Shown: positions 1 to 11,204 of the stretch, in pieces
How positions within the stretch are numbered: the first letter of the stretch is position 1
Layout of the letters: each line of letters begins with the position of its first letter
Assembly (NCBI GenBank): GCA_907163375.1
Contig: CAJQUW010014344.1
Coordinates: forward strand, 80,066-144,065
Origin: Prostheceraeus crozeri
Taxonomy: Eukaryota; Platyhelminthes; Polycladida; Euryleptidae
Direction: 5' to 3'
DNA length: 64,000 nucleotides
The notes under the pieces: model-generated
Told to the model about the DNA's origin: nothing
The model's database searches: none
Seen by the model: the letters and a program-made list of their open reading frames with translations, nothing else
Made by a program: the position numbers and the translations under genes

Positions 1-1
1 T

Positions 2-484
2 GACGGTTTTCAGTATTTACAGAGAAAATTTTCACGCATCAGTGAGGCAAAGTTAAAGGAGGGTATCTTTGTTGGTCCACAGATTCGTCAGTTGATGTTG
101 GACAGCAATTTCGACGAATCGTTGAATGTGAATGAATTGGAAGCATGGAAAGCCTTCAAGTCAGTTGTAAACCATTTCTTGGGCAACACTAAGGCAGCCA
201 ATTACGAACAGCTGGTTGATGATCTTCTTCGTTCTTACAAACAGTTAGGCTGCAACATGTCTCTCAAGATACACTTCCTTCATTCGCACCTGGATTTTTT
301 TCCTGCCAACCTTGGGGATTTTAGCGACGAACACGGAGAGAGATTCCACCAAGAAATCAGCTACATGGAAAAACGCTACCAAAGCAAGTTGAGTCCGCAC
401 ATGTTGGCAGACTACTGTTGGACTTTGCAGAGAGAATCACCAGAGACCGCGTACAACAGAAAAAGTTTAAGAAAGAACTTTTAG
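2..484 (+). CDS. C-terminal part of conserved repeat-associated animal protein, 5' end off window
   Basis: The frame is open from the left edge to a TAG at 482-484, about 160 residues, with no stop. The most striking stretch is MSLKIHFLHSHLDFF followed by SDEHGERFHQ and MEKRYQ, ending near MLADYCWTL. I recall this block from many uncharacterised invertebrate and fish proteins that occur in multiple genomic copies, so it is probably the end of a mobile-element or domesticated-element protein. The His/Asp/Glu-rich core (HSHLDFF, SDEHGERFHQ) could hold metal or catalytic residues, but I do not know a demonstrated function. No signal peptide or membrane segment is visible. An AATAAA lies about 100 bases after the stop, consistent with a real 3' end. 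The lack of breaks suggests a young or selected copy. Confidence 0.6.
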   Translation, partial: DGFQYLQRKFSRISEAKLKEGIFVGPQIRQLMLDSNFDESLNVNELEAWKAFKSVVNHFLGNTKAANYEQLVDDLLRSYKQLGCNMSLKIHFLHSHLDFFPANLGDFSDEHGERFHQEISYMEKRYQSKLSPHMLADYCWTLQRESPETAYNRKSLRKNF

Positions 485-580
485 CTGCATCATGGTAAAG
501 GTTTGCAATGACTTTTTTGCTCTCCTTTGTTTTGTGTGAAGCAGTAAGTAAATCTGCTGATGTCATATATTGTAAAGGCA

Positions 581-586
581 AATAAA
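581..586 (+). promoter_or_regulatory. possible polyadenylation signal
   Basis: An AATAAA hexamer lies 97 bases after the stop of the edge ORF and is followed by a T-rich run. Position and orientation fit a 3' end for that frame, but the hexamer is common by chance in DNA this AT-rich. Confidence 0.35.
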
Positions 587-734
587 TGCAGAATGCATGA
601 TATTTTTGTTTTTGATTTTAATACAGTGAATAGCAAGGCGGTAAACTAGTGATCGAAAACGGGCAATATGACTAAAATTACTATAAGAAAGGATTCAAGG
701 AAAAGTGGACTTGATCTTATTCTAATAAAGATCA

Positions 735-958
735 GGGCCCTTGTGCAGTCCCCCACATTTTCAATGCTGCCCATGTATTAGGGTTAGTGCTATGGTCTGG
801 GTAAGGATTTAGGGTTAGGATTTTGGATTGTATGTATTTAGTTTTAGGGTTAGTTTTAGGTTAGGTTGGGGCCTAAGTTTTACCCTGACCCAAACCCCAA
901 CCCTGACATCAACACTGGCATCATGGAAAATGTCGGGGCGGGGGACTGCACAAGAGCC
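735..958. mobile_element. small TIR element (MITE-like) with telomere-like GGGTTAG filler
   Basis: The left end, GGGCCCTTGTGCAGTCCCCC, is matched by the reverse complement of the right end at about 940-958, an imperfect inverted repeat of roughly 20-28 bases. Inside, the left half is rich in GGGTTAG/TTTAGGGTTAG and the right half in ACCCTGACCC and CCCCAACCC, so the whole 224 bases can fold on itself. No coding capacity is seen. A clear target duplication is not visible (ATCAG occurs on both sides but not flush). Confidence 0.6.
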
Positions 959-2418
959 AAAATCAGTGTTTTTTTTCAAAATCATAATCCTAAATATTGA
1001 CCGTAGAAAAAAAGTAGAGGTCCTAGGAAAAAACGGTCAACGGATTTGTGATCAGCGGCACAGAATTAGTAGGAAACGACTAATTTCATTTAGGAAACAG
1101 ACAAAAAGTCAAAAAATGTTGAACAGTGTAATTGGCTGTTTATAGTTTACAGTGTACATGTAGTACGAAATATTGAGGATACAAATCAGGGGGACGAGGA
1201 GCTATTCAGCTAATTTCTAATGATGCACTTATATACAATTAGATTTACGCTGCACACTCCCCTTGAATCTCTGTAAAACCATCGCTCGACTGTGGAGGAG
1301 GCCTCTCAGCGCCTCCAGCGCTTTTGGTAAATTCAAAAACCATTGCAAAAAGTCATCTTTTTAACATTTGACCTCCACAGTGACCTTGAATATCAAAACA
1401 ATGATGATATTCTGACTCGTTGTGATGAACGCCCTCATTTGGTGTATTTTGTTTTGAATTTGGACCTTAAGTTTCGGAAATATGCAAGAAAGCGCTGAGC
1501 AGGGCGCGTTTGTCATAGTTAATAAAAGGAAAAGGATTTTTTCTACAATTTTGGTTCTAGACCCTTTTTCACACAGTTTAAAAAATTGTGTGTATAGCAT
1601 GTTACTTCGACATGTAATGGCTGCATGGCTGTAATAGATGCTATGATGAAGCAATCTCATGCACGAGTTGCGTAGAGAACTTTATTTGACGACGTGCTAT
1701 GATGATCAAGGACAGATTGTGATTGACATGTCTATGATTATCAAGAGTATTTGAATAGAAATTTAGCTTCATCAATCGTGAAAATATCTATTCACAGATC
1801 TAGTACCAAGGTTGGACCTTGGGATTTGGGTCGACCTTGGGTAAGTGATACAAAATTTGGGCTTCCTATTAGTGCTGAATATATGCAGATCAAGTTACAA
1901 AAATGAAAATTCTGACTTGAATCTTAGGAGAGCTTATATATCATAAAGTTCTGATATTTTATCAAATTTCCACTGGATTCACAGAATATTTCAAAAATGA
2001 AATACTTGTGATTATTAGCTGTTTTATTATGGGCTTGACAATACCGCGCATTGAAGGTTCATACATATTGTATCTACTGTAAGTTTACATGTATTTTGTT
2101 GCATCTGTGCATATTGAATTTTTATATATTCCGTATATTTTACATCTTCGCAATAATCTTTGTACCCTTAACTTTCTGCGATAGCCGACATTTATCCAAA
2201 AATAAATTCATTCCGATTTCGAATTCTAAATATGTTTAACCATGCACTTACTGAACAGCTATAATATTTATCAAGTTTGTATTTCCGAATGATAAATTGA
2301 AAGTAATTGCTTTGCTAAGAGCAATGTCTGACTCAATCATAATCAAATCAAATATCTTCAATTAGTCAGTATATCAGTGTAGGTTGAATTAAAAGAGAAC
2401 TTTATGACGCAGTACATG
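959..2418. other. unannotated AT-rich DNA
   Basis: No convincing gene. There are short open frames on both strands, but none has recognisable domains or splice signals. A G/C-rich patch near 1290-1325 (CTCAGCGCCTCCAGCGC) stands out from the surrounding composition. Confidence 0.5.
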
Positions 2419-2420
2419 TA

Positions 2421-3836
2421 CATCCTTGTGCAAATTAATTGAAACAACACTACATTAAGCTGTATCCATATCTTTCTTCTTTCATACATCTCGACTTATT
2501 CGAATAAGTATCAATACTCCACTTTCATGAGATTGAATAGTGTAGATATCTTTCATTTTCAAGTAATCATTCAATCCATCATCACATTGTAAGTGCTTAC
2601 ACCAGTTGAATTTAAGTTCAAATTTTCATTGAAATTGTCATATTGACTATATATGGTTGTGTAGAGAGGTTTCTCTTACGTTGATTCTTTACAAACCGAA
2701 ATCTTTTCTGAACCATTTTCTGTCGACGTTATAGATGTTTCACCAGCGAAACGTATTAAGATCATTACTTTAAAAGAGCACACATCAAAAACGTACCGAC
2801 AGATTGCTTCAGTTGTTGGCGTGAGTCTTTCTTCTGTCAGTCGCATCATCCGACTTCATTGCAAGACTGAATCAATCTCACCAAAACGGGCGGGTCGCTG
2901 TGGCCGTAAACGGAAAACTACGTCCAGAGATGATGCTTATCTATTGCGTGAAGGTGTAAAGGATCCACGGAAGTCGAGTGATGACCTCAACAGAGACTTA
3001 CATAGCAAAGGAATTAAAATCAGCTCCTCTACTGTAAGGCGACGGTTGTTAGCGGCTGGTCGAAAAGCGCGTCGTCCTGTCCGAAAGCAGCTTCTGACAA
3101 GAAGAATGAAGCAGAAACGTCTTAACTGGGCCAGAAAGTATCGACATTGGACAAAAGAGAATTGAGGAACGTTCTCTTTTGATGAAAGCCATATGTTTGT
3201 CCAAGGGCAGCGTCAACATGTTCGGAGATCAGATGGTGAGGTGATACGAGATTCCCATATCAATCAAACGGTTAAGCATCCACAGAAAACAGTGTTTTGG
3301 GGTTGCTTCAGCTACTTCGGTGTTGGGGTTCTGCATCCAGTTGAAGGCATGATGCGTTCAAGTAAATATGTCGATGTTTTAAGACGGCTGGCAATACCTG
3401 AGCTGTCGCGGAGATTTCGGAGTGGAACTGGAATTTTCCAGCATGAAATGGCTCCATGTCACACGTCCGCCAAAGTTAAAGGATTTCTTCAACAAAACCA
3501 GGTTACAGTGCTCGACTGGCCAGGAAATTCGCCGGATCTAAATCCGATAGAAAACCTCTGGTCAATTTGCAAAAGTCGCCTTCGAAAGATGGACTGCTCA
3601 ACAAAAAGTAAGCTTCATCAAGCTGTCTTTCAGGTTTGGTACAACGATTCAAAAATTGTATCTGATTGTGAAAACTTGTAGACTCCATGCTAGAGCGTGT
3701 TTCCATGGTCTTAAAGAACAGGGGGGGACATATTAAGTATTAGGTATGATTTGTTCTTAAATATAGCAATTCAATGATTGGAAAAACGTGTTTTTATTAA
3801 ATTAAGACTTTGTTTCAATTAATTTGCACAAGGATG
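2421..3836 (+). mobile_element. Tc1-like DNA transposon, nearly full length
   Basis: The terminal inverted repeat CATCCTTGTGCAAATTAATT(GAAAC) begins at 2421, and its exact reverse complement ends at 3836. Both ends are flanked by TA (2419-2420 and 3837-3838), the target duplication of the Tc1/mariner superfamily. The 1,416-base length and a single transposase frame fit Tc1-like elements. The perfect 25-base terminal match suggests moderate age, although the transposase is dead. Confidence 0.93.
2731..3743 (+). pseudogene. Tc1-like transposase, inactivated
   Basis: The N-terminal paired-type helix-turn-helix reads KRIKIITLKEHTSKTYRQIA then VGVSLSSVSRII (about 2750-2850). It is followed by a basic GRKRKTTSRDD segment and a second HTH region (STVRRRLLAAG). 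The catalytic domain shows the first Asp in SFDES and the final Glu in PDLNPIENLWS, the DD34E pattern. Three lesions are visible. A TGA at 3163-3165 replaces the usual Trp just before the first catalytic Asp. The second catalytic Asp is lost: HEMAPCH stands where QDNAPCH is expected. A one-base shift near 3676 precedes the C-terminal LVDSM and GGHIKY signature, which then ends at TAG 3741-3743. This copy cannot make active transposase. N-terminal codons upstream of 2731 are open but lack an obvious ATG. Confidence 0.92.
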
Positions 3837-4069
3837 TACTTAGGCTACTAATTACCTTTATTTCAATAACAAATCGTTTTCCACTAATACCACACTTCTC
3901 ATGGGCCCAATAGGAATTTTGGCCCATAGAAGAATCTTTATGTCAGCACAAAATACAAAGAATGCACTTCGTCTACTTGATTTTTCATTCATTTATTTAA
4001 ACTTGCGCTTGGGTTTTCGGTTTTAACCCCAAGTTTTGGCCCAACCTTGAATGGCGGGACCTGTGTTCT

Positions 4070-4550
4070 CCTACAAGCCAGCAAACAATAACGACGATTC
4101 ATTGAAAGACAGACATCTGTCCTGAATCATGCGAGCTTCTATCAAAGCAGTGTCAACCGTGCTTCGCTCTCTCTGAAGGATATTCACATTGAAATCTTCA
4201 ATGTCAACAGCAGCACAATTACAAAGATGCCACTCAATGCACTCTTATTGACCTGTCCTTATTCATAATACTCCACTTATGTTCTTGATACCTAATTTTA
4301 AAATACCGTGAAGCTTTAGTTATGTAACTAGCATTTCAAATGCGACAATTACATGTAAACTCATAAACAGCATTATAACTATTACAATTTATCTTTTCAT
4401 TAGACTATTTAGACAACGGGACAATGTAGGACCAGTGGCATTAACAAGACGAACATTGAGATTATGCTTGCGAATTAGAGAATCATTTGTTCTATTTGTA
4501 CTATCGTTAACAAAGGTCATTTTTTAAGAAAAAGGTCATACATTAATTAA
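4070..4550 (-). mobile_element. Penelope-like element fragment, GIY-YIG endonuclease end
   Basis: On the minus strand the translation gives NAVYEFTCNC, then SYI..ASRYFKIRYQEHKWS, then HLCNCAAVDIEDFNVNILQR and TALIEARMIQ. This is the layout of a GIY-YIG nuclease as carried by Penelope-like retroelements: a Cys-containing strand, a YIG-like strand, an Arg-x-x-x-His helix and a trailing segment. The copy is degraded, with several breaks. It lies head to head with a plus-strand Penelope RT that starts about 140 bases on, and its nuclease is of a different subfamily from the one at 5884-6255. Confidence 0.65.
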
Positions 4551-4689
4551 TATTCTTTGTATTGTAGTGACGCTTCATAATCTTCGATTTCCGTCTAAAA
4601 TCTTTTCCTTCCCGTTTACTGCTATCACTTAATTAGATTTACTATCATTATCAAAGTAAAATGCAATCTGTCTCATTCTGATAGCAAAA

Positions 4690-6255
4690 TATCGATGACG
4701 TCTCCAATCGAATCAATGTGAAGAATTTTGGTACCTGTCCATTTGGTTGATACCTTTTCGTTTGTATCCCTTGTAAATGATTTTGGTTCTCATCATGATA
4801 CCTGCTTTGGTTCATTTGATGTATCTAACCTATATGGATCTATCCCTTTAGAAGGCATTAATAATGTCTTTTCGGTAGTTGGAAACTTTTTCCATTTATC
4901 AAAACATGAAACGATCGTAAAGAATTTGAGTACGCCTGATTTTATGGATCTTTTACGACTGGCCATTACATCCGACATGATATACTTTAATGGGAACTAT
5001 TATAAACAAACAAAAGGACTTGCTATGGGCAACAATCTTTCACCAATCTTGGCAATAATTCACATGAATTTTATCGAAGAACAAATTAAGGAGAAATGTG
5101 GTAATCAAATCATAATATAGAGACGATATATTGATGATATCTTTGTTGTCAGCTTATCTCCTATCGATGATATCCTCCCATTGATAAATGATATCGACAC
5201 AAACATCCAGTTTACGATTGAACTGCCAGTTGACAACCAGCTTCCTTTTTTAGACACCAAAGTTGTACGATCTCACTGTAAGCCAGCACCACTTAAAATC
5301 GAAGAAACCTGCATCCTAAAGATCCAAATACTAGAATTTCAGGAGGTTGCGTGAAATAGAATGTTGACATACTAAAGAGAACAATAACCCTAGTGCGCTA
5401 GCCTCCTAAAACGCTTTGCTTTAGGATTTTTTTATTAGTTACGAATAGTGTCTTGCTTTAGTGTGTGATTTAGTAGGTGCTGGTTTAGAGTGAGGACAAT
5501 AGCTTCCATACGGGATTTTATTCCGTAGACCTTCACAGCAATCATATAATGCCATGGGAGAGTTGGGTGCCGTGGCAGAGAAAGATAAACCGGCTACGTA
5601 CAGAGTGTCTGCGAGTACATCGCAATTGTTTCACCATGAGCAAGATCAAAGATGGACTATATTTTATGAAAAAAAAGATTTCTGGCAAACGGGCACCCTT
5701 TAGATATTGTTGAACGATACATGAAACCAAAACCAGTGAATGAAAGCAAAAGAAGACATAGAAAAGAAACAAACAGAAAACAAATATATTTAAGGGTACT
5801 GTTCATTAATGATTTCCAGGCAACTAAAATAAGAAAAGAGTTTAAAAGTTTCCAGCAGCATTTGTTTGATTTGAAGCCAGTTTGTGACCCAGCCTAATTT
5901 GAAAAGAAGTGTTTCATTTAAAGAAAAATTATTTTGTACTAGTAATTGTTTGTGTAAGAATAATAGTTTTTGTTGCATGAAAAATGTTGTTTATCAGTTG
6001 ACATGTAATTTGTGTGAAAGTTTTTATATCGGTGAGACTTTTCGTTCTTTTCGTCAGCGTATGCATGAGCACCTTACAACTGATTCAAGTTTATTTCATA
6101 AACATTTTGTTAAAACTCATGGTATGTTACCTGACCTTTCATTTGTGACCCCTTTTGCTTTAAAGCGAGGATTTGCTAATACGATTGAGCGGAAGATATC
6201 TGAGAAGGATTTCATTTTTAAGTATCGCCCAGATATCACTGTTTATTTAGTATGA
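4690..6255 (+). mobile_element. Penelope-like element, RT plus GIY-YIG endonuclease
   Basis: The reverse-transcriptase core includes GSFDVSNLYGSIPLEGI, KGLAMGNNLSPILAIIHMNF and RYIDDIFVV (the YxDD box), then LPFLDTKVV, at 4740-5280. After an unrelated or decayed stretch, the pre-endonuclease region reads LFINDFQATKIRKEFKSF (about 5790-5850). Next come a Cys-rich segment and the GIY-YIG nuclease NVVYQLTCNLCESFYIGE, FRSFRQRMHEHL, ending TIERKISEKDFIF. Domain order RT then GIY-YIG is diagnostic of Penelope-like elements. It is broken in several places, so this is a decayed copy. Confidence 0.85.
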
Positions 6256-7816
6256 GAAGTAAGACCTCTGAGTTATTTGTGTTTGAATTTTGTACTATGT
6301 TAATTCAGTTGTTTGTAAGATAATTTGCCCACTGTCAGTGTGATTTCATACGCTTGAGAAAGAGACATTCGAAAATTTGGGAGTATTATATGATTTATTG
6401 ACCTAAGATGTCTATTTTTCATTACATCTACCATAATGTGAAGAATGTATTATCCTGTGAGCATCTGACCACATAACCGAGTCATCCTGATCTCACTGAA
6501 CAAACAGCAAGTGAGCTCGAAGAAAGCGTTTGTGAAATATTAAACGTCTATTGCCGAATTTCTTCGCGTGTTCTGTTGATGTAATTTTCTGTTACACTTT
6601 CTATCGAGACAAAATCATCCTAAATGATTACTCAAACTGACAGAACAGCACACACGAACTTCAATATTTAGTAAGGGAAACCGAAAGATCTGATGTTAGG
6701 TAAATGAATATTTTAATTTCCACCAGTGCTTCTATTTTGTCTCATTCTTAGAAGTTTCTGAGATTCTATTGTGCATGTCAAGCAATTCATCTCCCTTGCT
6801 TACGTGTAAGCGACCTGTTAGGTACTTTTACACTTGATAACTCATTACAAAGCTTGATAATGTTATTTAACTCTCACTTCTTTAATATATCGAAGAACCA
6901 AATAGTCAGAATTAACGATTTTCTGAATTTCTATCATTTTGTTAGACATTTAAATGTTGTGCAGACGTCATTTCATCAATTGATATGCGGCATATTATCA
7001 TGATTAATTCTAAATTATGCGGCTTATTACTATTAATTACAAATTTTATTTATATGTTATACAAACTTTGTTTCATCAATTTATATGTAGGCTGCTTATA
7101 ATTGTGCTATTTATTTTTAAAGTACATTCAAAACACAATTGATTTTATTAGTGATAGTTTGTTCCCGTAAAATCAATTATCTCATTAACAAACACTAACT
7201 TCACATTAAATTCGATAATCATGCGACTTACGTATAATGTCATAATGTTTGGAGATTATGTGAATGACATTTATTGTGATTATTATTTACATTGTAATAG
7301 TGCAGAAATGAAGGTTAGATCAGTGAATTTAACCTTAATTAAGAACGGCGGATGTCTTGCTATGCATCGCGTTTTAACAATTAACAACAATGAAATTAAA
7401 TAAACGACAGACTGAGCTACGAGTCACTTATGCGACTGTGTCAATTGGCAAGATCATGCCCTCACCACCACACATCAGTTTTCAAGGCAATAATAATCAA
7501 TGAATAATAACTCGTCACAATTGTGACCGCCGACACTAAGGCAGGTAGCGGGGATAGATTGTCCACCAAAGGACCTTAAACCATGCATACATGCTTAAAC
7601 CAAAGGCATGCAGGCAGGCTAGCAAATGGACCATTTAGTTCCTTTTTGCTGCTTTCTAATAGTTTAACCAGTGTTTGCAAAACGTAAAGGATTGTTACAG
7701 TGTCTGATCGACGCTCCGACATAAAGTTTGATGCAGCGTTTTTGAGCGCTATATTGTCCTCCTACGGGAATGATTTGTCTTATGAAAGTTCATGCCCAGG
7801 TATGACGTCTGATTGT
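6256..7816. other. unannotated AT-rich DNA
   Basis: I see no gene. Weak near-tandem similarity exists between about 6960-7010 and 7060-7090 (TTCATCAATTgATATG). The segment could hold the 3' end of the preceding Penelope element. Confidence 0.45.
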
Positions 7817-8370
7817 CATCATCTCGCTACCAATTCAGTTTTTGTTATTCAGATCACAGAATTAGACAGGTCGTCTCTTCTTCCGTTTGACTAGAAGGGA
7901 AACATTGGAACATGTAACATAAATGAAATGACACAATCTCCTGACTAAATACCATAGCAATCGAACAATGAGCAGGCAGTTCAACATTAAACACGCTAAA
8001 TTGTGCAAAGTTTCAGTGACTTGTCAACCGGATCACACAGCAAAGAGACACAGACGATGTCAAGTTCTACAGAGAAGTTTGTGACGTTTTTTCATGCGCC
8101 TGCTAACTTCTTTAATAATGATCGGAGGGCCCAGAATAATCGAGAAAACTTTTGCGCATTGATCTGAATTCTTCGAATCTGAATGTATCGTGGCGATCGG
8201 AGCATTTTGAAGGAATTCACATGAATCCGCAATCGATGTACGACTACTATTCCTACCTCCGTAGGTATTAAAAATTTCTTTTTGCCCACTTAGTACCTGC
8301 ATGTGCCATCGTTTTGAATCAGTTTGCACTTATAGAAGAGTGATACGCTTAAACATTCTGATTCTGTGGA
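7817..8370. repeat. direct repeat copy 1 (pair with 10666-11140)
   Basis: Shared blocks include ACAGAATTAGACA, then CTAGAAGGGAA, then GCGCCTGCTA.CTTCTTTA, TTGAATTCTTCGAATCTGAA and TAATCCGCAA. They occur in the same order and at similar spacing in both copies, with identity by eye of roughly 75%. No coding sense is clear. The pair brackets the Penelope fragments at 9014-10460. Confidence 0.7.
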
Positions 8371-9013
8371 TGAGATAACCGAAAAAGAACAATGCTATGT
8401 GAATTTATGAACAATCTCTGAAGTGGAGTCGTTGTTTTAGACAATCTTAGACAACTTTAGACAATTAGGACGAACAATAGTACCCCTACAATTGTAAACG
8501 TGTTGAAGATGTAAATTTTAGGTCACCACACAATCGCATCTAATGCAATTAATATGTAGTATATATATTATATCGATCAAAGGCGAATTTCTATGTCTTC
8601 AAAAATGTGAATAAAGTGAGAATTCCTCAGCAAATAATTTCTACCTTTGCGAAAATGTCCGGCACAATTATCACATCCTAAAGAGAGAGATTGTGTGTGA
8701 TCGTTATCTTTCATGATCAACTTGCATGTAAATTACTTTTCATTGCTATCATTCTGCGCAATCTCCAGTTGAAATAGATTGTATTTTTAGTGGTCTAATG
8801 CCACACGAACATTGACTGAGGGACGGTATCGGTGACAATGATTAAGATAGGTCGAAAACCAGGGTTTTCCCTTCCCCCGTAAAATGCCGCAATCGCTTAT
8901 CAAAGTTCGGATCATCTTTGCGCAGCTGCAAGCAATGAATAGACATAATGAGCTCATCCGCTGACAATGACAGACAACGATTCAAGGAAAACAATAACAA
9001 TTATCAAAAACAA
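8371..9013. other. unannotated DNA
   Basis: No gene is seen. A short degenerate repeat of TTAGACAA occurs three times at about 8437-8466. Confidence 0.4.
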
Positions 9014-9495
9014 TTACTCGAATACTTTCAAGAAAAGAGATTTACCATTAAGATCTAGAGTTTGATTTAACAAAGGAGTTTTATCATTTCTTAACAACGC
9101 TTCTACTACACGAGTTTCAAATTCATTATGTCCTATGTATTTAACAGAAAAAAAATTATTAATGTCATTACTACAGTTTGGACACATGTTCAGATGGCTA
9201 CTTACGGCTGAGTTACCTCTTTTATGTTCTTTAATTCTTGGATGTAATCTCCGTTTCGTTTGTTCCAAGTACTGGGTATCAGGATCAACCTGACATTCAA
9301 AATTATACACAACGCATGATCGCATCAGCTTATTTGTTTTTTTCTTTCAGACCAAAGTACTGTCCTATTTTGCAAGTGCTGAATATTATTTTAACATCAT
9401 GGTCCAATTTCCTGAATGCTTTAAGTAATTTGCGTCGGAATTTTATGGATGTTTTACCTACAAGCGTATCAAAAACTTGACATCCTACCATTCAT
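9014..9495 (-). mobile_element. Penelope-like element fragment, endonuclease end
   Basis: The minus-strand reading gives FRRKLLKAFRKLDHDVKIIF then KIGQYFGLKEKN, followed by CVVYNFECQVDPDTQYL, TKRRLHPRIKEH, SSHLNMCPNC and FETRVVEALL. This matches the linker and GIY-YIG nuclease found C-terminal to the RT in Penelope-like elements. The YIG position reads YLE. It lies immediately upstream of a plus-strand Penelope RT piece, in opposite orientation. Confidence 0.82.
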
Positions 9496-9654
9496 CTTTC
9501 TTCGCTGCTGTTTACCCCCACTATATTTTATTTCTAGGAACTTTTTTATTAGCGAGTTCATGAAATCAATGGGGATATGAGTTGCTCAATAGAATTTTTA
9601 GAATCTTTATGTCAAACAGTTTCCAGCTTGAGCATACATTATAGGCTATAATGC

Positions 9655-10460
9655 GTGCTCTATACAAACACATCATACAGCACTCTCATTCCTTTAAGTA
9701 AAAATAAAAGTATTGAAATCTGTAAGTATGACAAATGCAACGATGTGGTAATACTGGATAGTGAGCAGTATATTGCAAAAATACATGCTATTGTCAATGA
9801 TACGATTAAATTCGAAAAATATGTGTCTCAAATAATTTAGATAATCATCCATTCTGCAAAGATGAACGAAGATTGACGTACTTTTTGAACAAATATGTGA
9901 AGCCGAAAATGCCAATTAGCACTTTCAAGAGAATATGTACCACCTTCTGGTTGTTCAATAGGTAAATTATATGGTACAATTAAAGTTCATAAGGAAAGCA
10001 AAGGAACAAGACCAACTGTCAGTACCATTGGCACTCCAGCATACGGTTTAGCTAAGTATTTGGACGAAATTGTTAAAAAAGCAAATCGACGCGTAGTATA
10101 TGCTTGGCTCAACTAATCAATTTATTCAAGAAATTGAGACTGTGAAAGACAAATTTGACTCAAATAATTTTTTGAGTTACTACTCACAAACGCACCTATA
10201 AATAGAAGTAATTAATTTAGCCACAGATCTGGTTTATAGTGAAAACAACAATAGTAAGCCCCTATATGATAAAAGCATCTTCCAAATGTTATTAGGTTTT
10301 GCGGTCAATGGGTGTCTTTTGATGCCTATGTATATTGCCAAGTCGATGGCGTTTATGAGCTCACCATTGGGTCCTACGTTAGCAAATCTATTTCTTTCTA
10401 ACCTTAAGCAAAGTTACGCAGTAAATTTGGTCACGATTGCATTATAGGAACATCAATTTC
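9655..10460 (+). mobile_element. Penelope-like element fragment, RT portion
   Basis: Pieces of a Penelope RT appear in order: KSIEICKYDKCNDVVILDSE, YVPPSGCSIGKLYGTIKVHK, RPTVSTIGTPAYGLAKYLDE, SIFQMLLGFAVN and SSPLGPTLANLFLSNL. The frame changes several times, so this is an old broken copy. The YxDD box and everything C-terminal are absent here. A matching C-terminal piece lies inverted just upstream at 9014-9495. Confidence 0.8.
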
Positions 10461-10665
10461 AGAGAAGGAACCATGGAACCCCTCCCCGACTTTTCAGAGC
10501 TCTACACAAGGGTAGAATAAAGTTAAATCAAGTCAATGAGCAGACTATTCAATTTCTGAAGAAATGGCGATCCCTTATTGACTGTAGCTCACCGCAGAAG
10601 TACTCCAGGTAGCTGAATTGACACTTTCCCGCTATAGGTTATGTCTCAGCTGATCACGATTCAGG

Positions 10666-11140
10666 TCACGTCATCTCGAGTGCGATTTTGCTCTGACCAC
10701 AGAATTAGACAACTTGCTCGGCAGTCTTCGTTACCTAGAAGGGAAGGGTCATATATCGTACACTATCGGAAATGGCACACATTCTCTCAAACAATAAGCT
10801 GGCAGCCGACTTTTGGACAACAGCCAGTGAGTGAGTGGCATGGGTGTTGTAATATAATTTTGGTCACACACGATCATGCATCACAGTCTAGGTTTCATTC
10901 AGTGAGGAATGCTGAGAAAAGGGTAGTGGAATCTTCAGGTGAACCAATTTTTGTGCGCCTGCTATCTTCTTTATTAATGATCAAAAGGACCAACATTTGG
11001 AAGAAACCTTTTGCGCAATGATTTGAATTCTTCGAATCTGAAGGCGTGGAGATCGAATCACTTTGATGGAATTTACAGTAATCCGCAAGCGACGCACGAC
11101 TGTTTAACTGAAAGAGTTAAACAATCTAATTCTGTGGACC
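10666..11140. repeat. direct repeat copy 2 (pair with 7817-8370)
   Basis: The same ordered blocks as copy 1 are present (ACAGAATTAGACAA, CTAGAAGGGAAG, GCGCCTGCTATCTTCTTTA, GATTTGAATTCTTCGAATCT). This copy ends about 65 bases before the acceptor of the arrestin exon, so it lies in the upstream intron or 5' flank of that gene. Confidence 0.7.
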
Positions 11141-11204
11141 TGACCATTTCTTTCACCAATTTTCTATTTTCCAAGAATTTCACGTGAATGCTCTCACTTT
11201 TCAG

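Noticed and set aside
790-900. Possible interstitial telomere tract
   Set aside because: The TTAGGG-like units are irregular, and the complementary half lies symmetrically inside an inverted-repeat element, so a MITE explains it better.
1361-1660. 99-codon minus-strand frame
   Set aside because: No recognisable motif, no splice or start context, and composition like the surrounding AT-rich DNA.
10641-11021. 126-codon plus-strand frame upstream of the arrestin exon
   Set aside because: It lies wholly inside a non-coding direct repeat whose other copy (7817-8370) does not keep the frame.
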